Positions 20,806-30,024 of a stretch of DNA of 64,000 nucleotides are shown here, in pieces. Each line of letters begins with the position of its first letter. Position 1 is the stretch's first letter. Source of the DNA: Chelatococcus sambhunathii (GTDB lineage: Bacteria > Pseudomonadota > Alphaproteobacteria > Rhizobiales > Beijerinckiaceae). The stretch covers positions 1 to 64,000 of the forward strand of contig NZ_LIOL01000010.1 in assembly GCF_001418005.1 (NCBI RefSeq). Direction: 5' to 3'. Below the pieces are notes generated by a model, which saw only the letters and a program-made list of their open reading frames with translations, made no database searches and was not told the DNA's origin. The position numbers and the translations under genes were made by a program.

Positions 20806-21605
20806 CACCAAGTAGAACGGACTGGCGGCGTGCCGTGGACGACCTTCTGGCGGGGTTCGGTGCCTGGCAGATGTGGCTGCTGCTCGGCCTCAATGACATC
20901 AGGCAGCGTTACAAGCGCTCCCGTTTCGGACAGTTCTGGATTACACTAAGCACCGGCATCTTCGTGGCGGGAATCGGCATCGTATACGCGTATCTGTTCA
21001 ATCATCCGGTCGACGAATACATACCTTATCTGTCTGTGAACATTGTCTTCTGGACGTTGGTTGCAGGTATCCTGACCGACAGCACGACGGTCTTCACGCA
21101 AGCCGGACACTATCTCGGACAGCAGGCTCTTCCGAAAACCGCCTTTGTGATGCGTGTCCTCGTGCGCCAGCTTCTCGTGCTGGCGCACAACGTAGTTATC
21201 ATCGTGCTGGTCTATCTGGCGTTTGGGGTGGCGCTTCCCGCCACCGCCGCCTTCGTCCTGCCGGCGCTGGTTGTCCTGCTGCTTGCGGCCTTCCTCGCTG
21301 CGATCACGATCGGTCTCCTGTGCACGCGATTTCGCGATCTGCCACAGATCATCCAGAGTCTTCTGCAGGTTGCTTTCTTTCTGACGCCCATCATGTGGCG
21401 CGTCGAGCAGCTTGGCGACAAGGCCCATTACATTGTCGGCTACAACCCCTTTGCCATTTTCCTGATGCTCGTCGTAGAGCCGCTTCACGGCAAATGGCCG
21501 AGCTGGGATCTCTATGGCCGGGCCTTCGTCATTATCGCCATCATGGCGCTGGTCGCGGCCCCGCTTTTTGCACGCTTTCGCGCGCGCATCGTCTACTGGT
21601 TGTGA
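20796..21605 (+). CDS. wzm: polysaccharide ABC-2 type exporter permease (Wzm-like)
   Basis: 269 residues, six predicted helices. The segment LLGLNDIRQRYKRSRFGQFW before helix 1 is the conserved ABC-2 membrane signature of Wzm/KpsM proteins. The C-terminal part shows PIMWRVEQLG and YNPFAIFLMLVVEPL, also typical. With the ATPase 11 bp downstream it moves a lipid-linked polysaccharide across the inner membrane. Confidence 0.92.
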   Translation: MALTPSRTDWRRAVDDLLAGFGAWQMWLLLGLNDIRQRYKRSRFGQFWITLSTGIFVAGIGIVYAYLFNHPVDEYIPYLSVNIVFWTLVAGILTDSTTVFTQAGHYLGQQALPKTAFVMRVLVRQLLVLAHNVVIIVLVYLAFGVALPATAAFVLPALVVLLLAAFLAAITIGLLCTRFRDLPQIIQSLLQVAFFLTPIMWRVEQLGDKAHYIVGYNPFAIFLMLVVEPLHGKWPSWDLYGRAFVIIAIMALVAAPLFARFRARIVYWL

Positions 21606-21616
21606 AGGAGGCGGCA

Positions 21617-22366
21617 ATGCCCTCCATCAAGCTGCGCGACGCCTCCGTCGCCTTCCCTATCTACAACTCGCGCAGCAGGTCGCTTCGCAGCAGTCTTCTC
21701 GCCCGTGTTGGCGGCACGGTCCAGGCGGACGACGATGGTGCCGTCACCGTGCGCGCGCTGCAGAACATCACTCTCGACCTCGCTCCGGGTGACCGGCTTG
21801 CTCTCGTCGGCCACAATGGCGCTGGCAAATCGACACTCTTGCGCGTCTTCTCGGGCGCTTACGAGCCGTCCACCGGCGCTGCCGAGATCAAGGGCCGCGT
21901 ATCGTCCCTGCTCGACATGACGATGGGCATGGATATGGAACTGACCGGGGCAGACAACGTGGTGCTGCGCGGTGTCTTCCTGGGCATGTCGATCGCCGAG
22001 GCGCGCAGTCGGATTCCGGAAGTCGAAGAGTTTTCCGAACTTGGCGGCTTCATGCATCTGCCGATGCGCACCTATTCGAGCGGCATGCGCCTGCGCCTCG
22101 CCTTCGCCATCTCCACGGCCCGTGTACCGGACATACTGCTGATGGACGAGTTCATTAGCGTCGGCGATCAGACATTTGCCCGCAAGGCGCGGGAGCGCCT
22201 CGAGCACATGATCGACAACGCGCGCATCATGGTTCTCGCCTCGCATTCCGCGCAAATGATACGGCAATACTGCAATCGGGCGATCCTTCTCCAAGGAGGG
22301 TGCGTCGCTCGCGAAGGCGCCGTGGACGAAATACTGGCCGCGTATCAGCAAGGGCAGCAGCCGTAA
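21617..22366 (+). CDS. wzt: polysaccharide ABC exporter ATPase (Wzt-like, short form)
   Basis: 249 residues from the ATG at 21617 with GAAGGAGG upstream. Walker A GHNGAGKST, signature YSSGMRLRLAFA and Walker B ILLMDEF are clear. It ends soon after the ATPase domain, so it lacks the C-terminal carbohydrate-binding domain of long Wzt proteins; export should then not depend on a terminal chain cap. Paired with Wzm. Confidence 0.92.
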   Translation: MPSIKLRDASVAFPIYNSRSRSLRSSLLARVGGTVQADDDGAVTVRALQNITLDLAPGDRLALVGHNGAGKSTLLRVFSGAYEPSTGAAEIKGRVSSLLDMTMGMDMELTGADNVVLRGVFLGMSIAEARSRIPEVEEFSELGGFMHLPMRTYSSGMRLRLAFAISTARVPDILLMDEFISVGDQTFARKARERLEHMIDNARIMVLASHSAQMIRQYCNRAILLQGGCVAREGAVDEILAAYQQGQQP

Positions 22367-22389
22367 CGACAATCAGCTTGCGAGTGCGG

Positions 22390-22502
22390 CGTCTCGCCGG
22401 GCGGATGAGCACTCGGCCTTTCGCGGCGGCGGCAACCACCTCGATGAGCGCTCCGGCGCCGAGGTCGGCGATGCCGATGGTTGCGCGGGCAGGGCGTTGC
22501 GA
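22390..22502 (-). pseudogene. RidA/YjgF-family C-terminal remnant
   Basis: Minus-strand frame reading SQRPARATIGIADLGAGALIE then VVAAAAKGR, which follows the C-terminal RPART-x-(G/E)-V-xx-LP-x-GALIE pattern of RidA deaminases. No start, no N-terminal two thirds and no stop at the expected place; the frame drifts into Arg-rich sequence. It abuts the oxidase remnant at about 22500, suggesting a deletion joined the two. Confidence 0.55.
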
Positions 22503-22680
22503 GATGGCCGCCGCCGATCAGCACCGTGCCGTTGCCGAACTGCTTGAAGGAGAGCTTGCGCCCCGCGCCGATCACGACCGGTGCGATGAGGGCGGCACGC
22601 GCGAGGCGATCATCAGCATCGGCGCCACGGCTTCGACCGGCAAGGGCTCGCCGGGCCTGCGGCGATGCCCCGCCCGGCCG
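22500..22680 (-). pseudogene. FAD-dependent amino-acid/amine oxidase remnant (DAO family)
   Basis: Minus-strand frame with LIAPVVIGAGRKLSFKQF followed by GNGTVLIGGGHLA, a segment typical of the middle of sarcosine-oxidase-beta or opine-oxidase-like FAD enzymes. About 60 codons remain. The upstream end is lost where the copper ATPase gene ends at 22681 and the downstream end breaks into the RidA remnant. It is not a working gene. Confidence 0.6.
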
Positions 22681-25074
22681 TCAGAGCTTCATCGCCCGCA
22701 GGCGGATGGCGTTGCCGATGACGCTCACGGACGAAAGCGCCATGGCCGCCGCCGCGATGACCGGCGAGAGCAGGATGCCGAGGAAGGGATAAAGGACGCC
22801 CGCGGCAACCGGCACGCCAAGGGCATTGTAGATGAAGGCGAAGAACAGATTCTGCCGGATGTTGCCCATGGTGGCGCGCGACAGGCGCCGTGCCTCAACG
22901 ATCCCGGTCAGGTCGCCCTTGAGCAGGGTCACGCCGGCGCTCTCCATGGCCACGTCGGTGCCGGTTCCCATGGCGATGCCGATGTCGGCCGTCGCAAGCG
23001 CCGGGGCATCGTTCACGCCGTCGCCGGCCATGGCGACGGTGCGCCCGGCGCTCTTGTAGCGCTCCACCACGGCATTCTTCCCGTCCGGCAGCACCTCGGC
23101 CTCGACCTCCTCGATGCCGAGCCGGCGCGCGACGGCCCGGGCGGTCGTCCAGTTGTCGCCCGTGAGCATCACCACGCGGATGCCCTCGGCGGCGAGGCCG
23201 GCGAGCGCCTGCGGCGTCGAGGCCTTGACGGGGTCGGCGATGGCGATGGCGCCGGCGATACGGCCGTCGATGCCGACGAAGATGGCCGTGGCGCCGTCCT
23301 GCCGAAGGTCGTCCCCCTGCTGCTCGAGCGGCGCGGCATCGATGCCGTGCTCGGCGAGGAAGGCCTTGTTGCCGAGCACGACATGGTGGCCGTCGGCCGT
23401 GCCGAGCGCACCCTTGCCGGTCGGCGAGTCGAAGTCGGCAACCGGAGCCGTCGCGATGCCGCGTCGCTCGGCCGCCTCGACGATGGCCACGGCGAGCGGA
23501 TGCTCGCTCGCTCGCTCGACGCTGGCCGATAGGCGCAGCACCTCGTCCTCGGTGAAATTCGGTGCCGGCACGACCGCCGTGACGGCGGGCTTGCCTTCGG
23601 TCAGCGTGCCCGTCTTGTCGACCACGATCGTGTCGACCTTCTCCATGCGCTCCAGGGCTTCGGCGTTCTTGATCAACACACCTGCCTGGGCGCCCCGCCC
23701 GATGCCGACCATGATCGACATGGGGGTGGCGAGGCCGAGCGCGCAGGGGCAGGCGATGATGAGCACCGAAACGGCGGCGACGAGGCCGAAGGCGAGGCGT
23801 GGTTCGGGCCCCCAGACGCCCCAGGCCGCGAAGGCGAGGAGCGCCACAACGATCACCGCCGGCACGAAATAGCTCGAGACCTCGTCGGCCAGCCGCTGGA
23901 TGGGCGCGCGGCTGCGCTGCGCCTCGGCCACGAGTTGGACGATCTGCGACAACATGGTGTCGCGACCAACCTTCCGCGCTTCGATCACGAGCGCGCCGGA
24001 CCGGTTCATCGTGCCGCCGATGACCTTGGTGCCGACCTCTTTGGTCACGGGCATCGACTCGCCGGTGACCATGGACTCGTCGACGGAACTGCGCCCTTCG
24101 ACGACCTCGCCGTCGACCGGCACCTTCTCCCCCGGGCGCACCCGGAGACGGTCGCCCGCCACGATGGCATCGAGCTGGACCTCCTCCTCTGTTCCGTCCG
24201 GTCCGATCCGGCGGGCCGTCCTTGGCGCGAGATCGAGCAGGGCGCGGATCGCCCCGCTGGTATTCTCGCGCGCCTTGAGCTCGAGCACTTGTCCGAGGAG
24301 GACGAGGACGGTGATCACGGCGGCGGCCTCGAAGTAGACGGCGACCGACCCGTCTCCCCCGCGGAAGGCGGTGGGGAAGATGCCGGGGGCGAGCGTCGCG
24401 ATAAGGCTGTAGAGCCAGGCGATGCCGGTACCCATGGCAATGAGCGTGAACATGTTGAGGCTGCGGTTCACGAGCGAGTACCAGCCGCGCACGAAAAACG
24501 GCCAGCCCGCCCACAGCACGACCGGCGTCGCGAGGAGCAACTGGACCCAGTTGGACTGCTGCTGGCCGAGATAGTGGCCGAGGCCCGTCAGGTGGCCGCC
24601 CATCTCCAGAGCCACGATCGGCAGGGACAGGGCGAGGCCGATCCAGAACCGGCGGCTCATGTCGACGAGTTCGTGGCTGTGGCCACCGTCCCCTTCGGCC
24701 ACGACCGGCTCCAGGGCCATGCCGCAGATCGGGCACGATCCCGGCCCCACCTGGCGGATCTGCGGATGCATCGGGCAGGTGTAGATCGTCTGTCCCTCGG
24801 GGACGCCCCGGGCCTTTTGCCCCGCCCCCGGCCCGGCGTATCGCGCCGGCTCCGCCTCGAATTTCGAGCGGCACCCGGATGAGCAGAAATAATAGGTGCG
24901 GCCGGCATGCTGCGCCCGGTGCGGCGTGGTGTGCGGGTTCACCATCATTCCGCAGACCGGATCCTTCACCGTCCCGGCCTCGCCCGCAGGTCCGTCACGA
25001 TGGTGGTGCCCCGCGTGGGCACCAGGTGCGCGATCGTCGGCGTGGCCGTCAGGACCACCGTGCGAATGTCTCAT
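22681..25074 (-). CDS. copA: Cu(+)/heavy-metal P1B-type ATPase with YHS and metal-binding N-terminus
   Basis: 797 residues from the ATG at 25074 with AGAGGA upstream. His-rich start, a YHS domain at about 37-80 ([20 protein letters not shown]), then a YTCPMHPQ...[12 protein letters not shown] metal-binding module at about 98-123. The ATPase core has the transmembrane CPC at 442-444 ([12 protein letters not shown]) and the phosphorylated Asp486 in DKTGTLT. The usual HMA domain is replaced by these modules, as in many CopA/SilP-type pumps. It exports Cu(+) or Ag(+). It sits beside oxidase and CtaG genes, so supply of copper for the oxidase is also possible. Confidence 0.93.
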   Translation of the reverse strand: MRHSHGGPDGHADDRAPGAHAGHHHRDGPAGEAGTVKDPVCGMMVNPHTTPHRAQHAGRTYYFCSSGCRSKFEAEPARYAGPGAGQKARGVPEGQTIYTCPMHPQIRQVGPGSCPICGMALEPVVAEGDGGHSHELVDMSRRFWIGLALSLPIVALEMGGHLTGLGHYLGQQQSNWVQLLLATPVVLWAGWPFFVRGWYSLVNRSLNMFTLIAMGTGIAWLYSLIATLAPGIFPTAFRGGDGSVAVYFEAAAVITVLVLLGQVLELKARENTSGAIRALLDLAPRTARRIGPDGTEEEVQLDAIVAGDRLRVRPGEKVPVDGEVVEGRSSVDESMVTGESMPVTKEVGTKVIGGTMNRSGALVIEARKVGRDTMLSQIVQLVAEAQRSRAPIQRLADEVSSYFVPAVIVVALLAFAAWGVWGPEPRLAFGLVAAVSVLIIACPCALGLATPMSIMVGIGRGAQAGVLIKNAEALERMEKVDTIVVDKTGTLTEGKPAVTAVVPAPNFTEDEVLRLSASVERASEHPLAVAIVEAAERRGIATAPVADFDSPTGKGALGTADGHHVVLGNKAFLAEHGIDAAPLEQQGDDLRQDGATAIFVGIDGRIAGAIAIADPVKASTPQALAGLAAEGIRVVMLTGDNWTTARAVARRLGIEEVEAEVLPDGKNAVVERYKSAGRTVAMAGDGVNDAPALATADIGIAMGTGTDVAMESAGVTLLKGDLTGIVEARRLSRATMGNIRQNLFFAFIYNALGVPVAAGVLYPFLGILLSPVIAAAAMALSSVSVIGNAIRLRAMKL

Positions 25075-25163
25075 GCCGGTCCTCTGCCTTGGCGTTGTGG
25101 CCAAAGCATCGCCCCTTCCACGGTGGGAAGGTCAAGCGACCATTCGGTGGCGGTTCACGATCG

Positions 25164-25400
25164 TTAACGCCTCATTTCCCGAGGTCGGTCGACGAGTGAT
25201 GCAAACTGACCTATCAGAATAACAACTGAGATCGTCGAGTTGCCGTTGCTTCCCCGGATGGAACTGCTGAGCCCCGCGCCGCTCACCGGCGGCGGCAGCG
25301 GCGGCAGCGGCGGCAGCGGCGGCATGGCGGGGAGGTCTATCGATTGCATCCGAGGAAATGTGATCCATTGCGCCAACAGGCTCGGGCTGCGGCTGATCAT
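25164..25400 (-). CDS. possible small protein with Leu-Pro-Pro repeat
   Basis: A 78-residue frame whose ATG at 25400 has GGAG 8 bases upstream. It reads MISRSPSLLAQWITFP, then a MPPLPPLPPLPPP tract encoded by a CCG-CTG-CCG repeat, then a polar Gly/Ser stretch, a short hydrophobic segment (ISVVILIGQFASLV) and a basic tail. It lies divergent from the phosphopantetheinyl transferase gene, 123 bp away. Family unknown; the opposite strand also has an open frame, so coding is only moderately supported. Confidence 0.4.
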   Translation of the reverse strand: MISRSPSLLAQWITFPRMQSIDLPAMPPLPPLPPLPPPVSGAGLSSSIRGSNGNSTISVVILIGQFASLVDRPREMRR

Positions 25401-25523
25401 GAATTTCTCCAGGCTCCCCTGCGAAGAGACGGGTGAGGAACATCGGCAGTTCCTGCTCACTTCGCCCGTGCAGCTCTTCCTCGCGGGGCGGCGTGCCGAA
25501 ACGGTGTGTTGCCTGCGGTGACG

Positions 25524-26297
25524 ATGATCCAACCAGCTACCCATGATGCGGGACCACCTGACCGTTGGCCGATCGGGCCCGGCGTGCCGCCCTGGCCCGC
25601 GGACGGCGAAGTGCACGTCTGGAGTGCAGCTCTCGACGAGGGCGACTGGGCGCAGGCGGAGGGAATCCTTGGCTCCGACGAGGTGGCGAAGGCGGCGCGT
25701 TACCGCTTCGCGCACGATGGCGCGCGCTTCAGCCGTGCGCGGATCCTGCGCCGCCTCGTGCTTGCTCGCTATCTGGGCTGTGCGGCCGGCGACATCGCCT
25801 TCGGTGAGACCGGGATCAGGCGGCCGTGCCTTGCCGATCGGGAAGGGGCGCGTGTCCAGGGCCTCGATTTCAATACCTCGCGCAGTGCGGACATGGCGCT
25901 GATCGCCGTTGCGTCCGGCATGCGTGTGGGCATCGACATCGAGGTGGCGCGCGTCATGGACGATATCGACGAGATCGCGCGTCAGCATTTCCATGTGAAT
26001 GAATGGCTGGCCATCGCCGGCGAACGTGCCCCTGCCGCGAAGCAAAACGTCTTCCTGCGCTGCTGGACGCGCAAGGAGGCGCTGACCAAGGCCATGGGTG
26101 TGGGGCTGCACTTGCCGCTGCATGCGTTCTTCGTCGGCACTGAGCCCGAGGCGGCGCCGTTCCGGGCGTTCTTTGACGTCGATCCGTCCGGTCAGCCGGG
26201 GTGGTGGCTCACCGACCTGTCGGTGCCGCCGGTCTATGCGGCCCTTGCCTCCGACGGCGTTCCGAAGCGGCTGCATCTCTGGCGCATGCGCCTCTGA
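25524..26297 (+). CDS. 4'-phosphopantetheinyl transferase (Sfp type)
   Basis: 257 residues from the ATG at 25524 (GTG at 25506 is an alternative). Sfp-type signatures: MRVGIDIEVARV with the Mg-binding Asp and Glu, and FLRCWTRKEALTKAMG with the catalytic WxxKEA. It transfers phosphopantetheine from CoA to carrier-protein serines. No carrier protein, NRPS or PKS gene is nearby, so its partner is elsewhere. A 110-bp gap follows with no gene. Confidence 0.9.
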   Translation: MIQPATHDAGPPDRWPIGPGVPPWPADGEVHVWSAALDEGDWAQAEGILGSDEVAKAARYRFAHDGARFSRARILRRLVLARYLGCAAGDIAFGETGIRRPCLADREGARVQGLDFNTSRSADMALIAVASGMRVGIDIEVARVMDDIDEIARQHFHVNEWLAIAGERAPAAKQNVFLRCWTRKEALTKAMGVGLHLPLHAFFVGTEPEAAPFRAFFDVDPSGQPGWWLTDLSVPPVYAALASDGVPKRLHLWRMRL

Positions 26298-26408
26298 CAC
26301 GCTGTGCGGCTCGCCGCCGCGCCTCGTCCAAGGTCATGTGCGGCGGGTGTTCCGCAAGTCGGCGGGTGGGGCGGTCGCCAGTGCCGACGACTGAGACGGA
26401 CCGTGCCA

Positions 26409-26771
26409 TCACGGATTGCAGGTGGTCAGGAGTACGGTGCCGCAATAGGTGAACATACTTGCGGCCAGGGCGGCGATGGCCGCGAGACGGGCAGCCGAAT
26501 GAAGAAAACGGTCCGTCGCGGTGTCAGAGCGCTGCTGTCGCGCGCTTAGCCCGACGACGAGAGCGACGTGCAGCGCGAGGAAGATCCCGAGCAGCAGAAG
26601 GAGCTGCAGGCGCTGCAGCGATAGGCCGAGCACGAGGCTTCCCCTGTCCCAACCGAAGGCGCAGCCGATGGAGAGCATCGCATAGAGCGCCACGAAGGCG
26701 ACCGCCCAGAGGCCGAAGCCCGCGGCGAGCGACAGGAGCAGGATCTTGCGGCCGGACGTTGCATCGATCAT
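26409..26771 (-). CDS. small membrane protein of the cytochrome oxidase cluster
   Basis: 120 residues with three hydrophobic helices at about 9-32, 44-72 and 89-112, the last ending in two cysteines (YCGTVLLTTCNP). The start overlaps the ctaD stop by four bases, so it belongs to the oxidase unit. It could be a subunit IV-like or assembly protein. No family recognised. Confidence 0.65.
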   Translation of the reverse strand: MIDATSGRKILLLSLAAGFGLWAVAFVALYAMLSIGCAFGWDRGSLVLGLSLQRLQLLLLLGIFLALHVALVVGLSARQQRSDTATDRFLHSAARLAAIAALAASMFTYCGTVLLTTCNP

Positions 26772-29317
26772 GGCCGCGTCTCCGGGACGACGGCCAGAAG
26801 CGGCAGCGCGACGGCAAGGGCCAGCGCGACGATGGTGGAGACGGCCGTGTAGTCGTGCCACAGCGCCGCGATCCGCAGGTCGAGGCTGCGCCGGCGCGAG
26901 AGATAGCCGCCGCCCTGGCGCCAGAGGCAATAGCCCGCATAGACGAGGCCGATGCCGGCATGCAGCCCGGCATAAAAGAGAAGGGTGAAGGTCACGGCAT
27001 GGAGGCTGTGCGTCGTCGGGCCGGGCACGGCGGCGGCCAGCGCGGCGAGAAGCGCGACGGTGGCCGCATGCATCAATGCGCCGAGCCCGAGCCAGAGGGC
27101 GGGCGAACCACCCGCTCTCAGGACGGTGACGGCCTTCCTGCCCGCGATGGCTGCCAGCACAGAGACGGCGACGCAGCCCGCCACGGGCACCGGTGCGGGC
27201 AGGACGACCTCCCCCGGCGGCCAGCCCGGCGCCACGAGCCAGAGGAAGAGCGCGCCGAAGACGAGGGAGAGGAAGAGCGTCCCGTCGCCGGCGAGCGTGA
27301 AGATCATCGCCCACCATGACGGCGGTCGTTCGGCCTCCCAGTGTGGCGGCAGCTCCCTTCCGCGGCCCACCGGCAGAAGGCCGAGGTCCGCCTTCGCGGC
27401 GGTGGCCGCCGTCCAGCCGAGAAAGAGCCACACCACCGCGATGAGTGGCAGGAGCGACAGGAGGTAGAGCTTGAACAGCAGGCAGAGCACGAAGGCGCAG
27501 GTGGCGAGACCGCTCCAGAGGGGCAGGCGTGTCGGTCCCGGCAGTACGATCAGCTGCTCGGGCCTGCCGGACACCATGTCGACGCCAAGCGTCTCGAGCC
27601 AGCGGTTGCGGGCGAAGCCGAGATAGCCCTCGCCCCGCGCCAGCCGGTTGCCGAGGCCCCCCGGCTCCAGCCTGTCTGCCCGGTCGGTGATGTCCGGCAG
27701 GGAGGCGAAGGCGTAGGGCGTGGGCGGCGTGGGCATCGCCCATTCGAGGGTGCGGGCCTGGTGGGGATTGCGGCGAAAGCCCTTGCCGAAGCGGATCTGC
27801 ATGAGAACGTCGGCCGCGAAGAGGGCGAAGCCGGCCGTCATCACGAAGCCGCCGACGGAGGACAGGAGGTTCAGCCAGTCCCAGCCGGCCTCGGCGGCAT
27901 AGGTCGCGACGCGCCGCGGCATGCCGAGGAGGCCCGTCAGATGCATCAGGAAGAAGGTGAGGTTGAAACCGCCGAAGATCAGCCAGAAAGCCGGGACGGA
28001 CAGGCGGTGGTCGGCGAGGCGGCCCGTGAAGTGCGGGAGCCAGTAATAGGTGGCCGCCATCATCGGGAAGACGAAGCCGCCGATGAGCACATAGTGCAGG
28101 TGCGCGACGATGAAGTGCGTGTCGTGGGCCTGGAGATTGAAGGGCACCATGGCGACCATGACGCCGGTCAGCCCGCCGATGACGAAGATGACGAAGAAGC
28201 CGGCGAGATAGAGCATCGGCACGTCCCAGCGCAGGCGTCCCTGCGCCAGGGTGGCGATCCAGGCGAAGATCTGCACGGCGGTGGGGATCGCCACCAGCCC
28301 GCTGGCGGCCGAGAAGAAGGCGAGCGCCAGATGCGGGATGCCGACGGTGAACATGTGGTGCACCCACAGCCCGAAGGAGAGGAAGGCCACCGCGATCACG
28401 GCCACGACGATGATACGGTAGCCGACAAGCTCATGGCGGGCGAAGGTCGGGAGGATGGTCGATATCGCCCCGGCCGCCGGCAGGAAGATGATGTAGACCT
28501 CAGGATGAGCGAAGAGCCAGAACAGGTGCTGCCAGAGCAGGGGATCGCCGCCCCGCGTCGGGTCGAAGAAGGGCAGGTCCGCGGCGCGCTCGAGCTCGAG
28601 GAGGATCGAGCCGAGGATCAGCGGCGGGAAGCCGAAGAGCATCATGAAGGCGACGATCAGCAGGTACCACGCCATGATCGGCATGCGGTCGAGGGACATG
28701 CCGGGCGCGCGCAGCTTCAGCACCGTGACGATGATCTCGACCGCCGCGGCGAGCGCCGAAATCTCGACAAAGGTGATGCCCAGCAGCCAGACGTCCGCGC
28801 TGATGCCGGGCGTATAGGCGGAGGAGGAGAGCGGCGTGTACATGAACCAGCCGCTCGCCGGCGCGACGCCGGCGAGCATGGCGCCCACGAGGATCGAGCC
28901 GCCGAGCACGTAGCACCAGAAGCCGTAGGCGGTGAGGCGCGGGAAGGCCATGTCGCGCGTGCCGAGCAGCTTGGGCAGCAGGTAGATCGCGAAGCCCTCG
29001 AACATCGGGATCGCGAACAGGAACATCATGACCGTGCCGTGCATGGTGAAGATCTGGCCGTAGATCTCCGGTCCGACGAAGGCGCTGCCCGAGGTGGCGA
29101 GCTGCACGCGGATCAGCATGGCGAGCAGGCCGCCGATCACGAAGAAAACGAAAGCGGCGATGATGAAGCGCTTGCCGAGTATGGTGTGGTTGACTGCGGA
29201 GAGCCGTCCCCAGCCGGGCGGCGTGTCCCAGATCGCCGACAGTTCCCGGTGCAGGCGGAGGGCGGAGGGAGGCGCGTCCGGCGGGGCCACGCGCGGTTCG
29301 TGCGGAGCCGTCGTCAT
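26768..29317 (-). CDS. ctaD: cytochrome c oxidase, fused subunit I + III
   Basis: 849 residues from the ATG at 29317. Subunit I is at about 20-560 and a subunit III-like part at about 640-849. Ligands are present: His93 and His408 (low-spin heme), His271-Pro-Glu-Val-Tyr275 (CuB and the cross-linked Tyr), His320-His321 (CuB) and His406 (heme a3). Asp122 in RDMAFPRL marks the D-channel mouth. Odd points: the K-channel lysine of the usual PTG(I/V)K motif is Gln349 here (AIPTAVQIF), and the Asn after FPRL is Thr. It reduces O2 at the inner membrane. Coupled to both ctaC and the small membrane gene by four-base overlaps. Confidence 0.93.
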   Translation of the reverse strand: MTTAPHEPRVAPPDAPPSALRLHRELSAIWDTPPGWGRLSAVNHTILGKRFIIAAFVFFVIGGLLAMLIRVQLATSGSAFVGPEIYGQIFTMHGTVMMFLFAIPMFEGFAIYLLPKLLGTRDMAFPRLTAYGFWCYVLGGSILVGAMLAGVAPASGWFMYTPLSSSAYTPGISADVWLLGITFVEISALAAAVEIIVTVLKLRAPGMSLDRMPIMAWYLLIVAFMMLFGFPPLILGSILLELERAADLPFFDPTRGGDPLLWQHLFWLFAHPEVYIIFLPAAGAISTILPTFARHELVGYRIIVVAVIAVAFLSFGLWVHHMFTVGIPHLALAFFSAASGLVAIPTAVQIFAWIATLAQGRLRWDVPMLYLAGFFVIFVIGGLTGVMVAMVPFNLQAHDTHFIVAHLHYVLIGGFVFPMMAATYYWLPHFTGRLADHRLSVPAFWLIFGGFNLTFFLMHLTGLLGMPRRVATYAAEAGWDWLNLLSSVGGFVMTAGFALFAADVLMQIRFGKGFRRNPHQARTLEWAMPTPPTPYAFASLPDITDRADRLEPGGLGNRLARGEGYLGFARNRWLETLGVDMVSGRPEQLIVLPGPTRLPLWSGLATCAFVLCLLFKLYLLSLLPLIAVVWLFLGWTAATAAKADLGLLPVGRGRELPPHWEAERPPSWWAMIFTLAGDGTLFLSLVFGALFLWLVAPGWPPGEVVLPAPVPVAGCVAVSVLAAIAGRKAVTVLRAGGSPALWLGLGALMHAATVALLAALAAAVPGPTTHSLHAVTFTLLFYAGLHAGIGLVYAGYCLWRQGGGYLSRRRSLDLRIAALWHDYTAVSTIVALALAVALPLLAVVPETRP

Positions 29318-29982
29318 CGCGCGGCCTCGGAGGTCAGCGCCGCCTCGTAGTCCTCCGGCGCGTGGGCGATGACGATGAAGCGCATCGGCGCGTGGCCCTC
29401 GCCGCAATATTCGGCGCATATGCCGCCATAGGTGCCTGGGGCGTCGGCCCTCAGCCGCACGATGTTTTTATGGCCCGGGATGGCGTCGATCTTGCCCCCG
29501 AGCCGCGGGATCCAGAAGGAATGGATGACGTCCTCGCTGGTCACGGCGAAATCGATGTCACGCCCAACCGGGATGTGCAGCACGTCCCGCGTCGCCACTG
29601 GCGTGCCGGGATAGCGGAACTCCCACGCGAACTGGCGCGCGACGACCTCGATGCGCAGGGTCTCGGCGCCCTGGCGCGGCAGCAGGCGCTCGCCGAGCGT
29701 GAAGGCGCCCGCGACCAGCGCGGTGAGCCCGAGCGAGGGAACGACGAGCCCGCCCCACAGGATGAGCCGCTTCGGCGTCAGGAGAGGGCGGATGGAAGGG
29801 ATGAAGGCGCCCGCGAGCGCCAGCGATGTCGCGAGGAAAATGACGGTCGCGCCGGCGAGCATGATCCACCAGATGAGCGCGATGGCCTCGGCCGCGGGGC
29901 CCGCGGGGGCGAGCGTCGAGTAGTCGCCGCTGCAGCCGGCGGCGGGAAGGGCCGCGGCACCGGCGGCGGCGCGGTGGAACCA
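29314..29982 (-). CDS. ctaC: cytochrome c oxidase subunit II, lipoprotein type; start uncertain
   Basis: About 222 residues. A lipobox (ALPAAGC) is followed by two transmembrane helices (about 30-55 and 70-92) and a CuA cupredoxin domain with VIHSFWIPRLGG and the full C-x3-C-x3-H-x2-M set (CAEYCGEGHAPM). It takes electrons from cytochrome c. Odd point: no ATG, GTG or TTG lies in frame between the lipobox and the divergent gene at 30025. An ATG at 29983 is out of frame by one base, and the nearest in-frame ATG, at 30111, would put 50-60 polar residues before the lipobox. A one-base error or frameshift near 29983 seems likely. Confidence 0.85.
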   Translation of the reverse strand, partial: WFHRAAAGAAALPAAGCSGDYSTLAPAGPAAEAIALIWWIMLAGATVIFLATSLALAGAFIPSIRPLLTPKRLILWGGLVVPSLGLTALVAGAFTLGERLLPRQGAETLRIEVVARQFAWEFRYPGTPVATRDVLHIPVGRDIDFAVTSEDVIHSFWIPRLGGKIDAIPGHKNIVRLRADAPGTYGGICAEYCGEGHAPMRFIVIAHAPEDYEAALTSEAAR

Positions 29983-30024
29983 TGGATGTGGGCCGACGTT
30001 GTTCGAGATCGGTCGAGGACTGCG

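Noticed and set aside
22895-24874. Second long minus-strand frame inside copA
   Set aside because: Arg and His-rich out-of-frame reading of the ATPase gene.
25286-25325. GGCGGCAGC repeat considered as CRISPR-like or minisatellite element
   Set aside because: Only about four short units without spacers; explained by a Pro-rich (or Gly/Ser) codon repeat.
25164-26297. Peptide natural-product cluster suggested by the small ORF and phosphopantetheinyl transferase
   Set aside because: No carrier protein, synthetase, modifying enzyme or exporter gene is adjacent.
27341-29350. Long plus-strand open frame opposite ctaD
   Set aside because: Composed mainly of Glu, Arg, Gly and His without any domain; antisense shadow of the oxidase gene.
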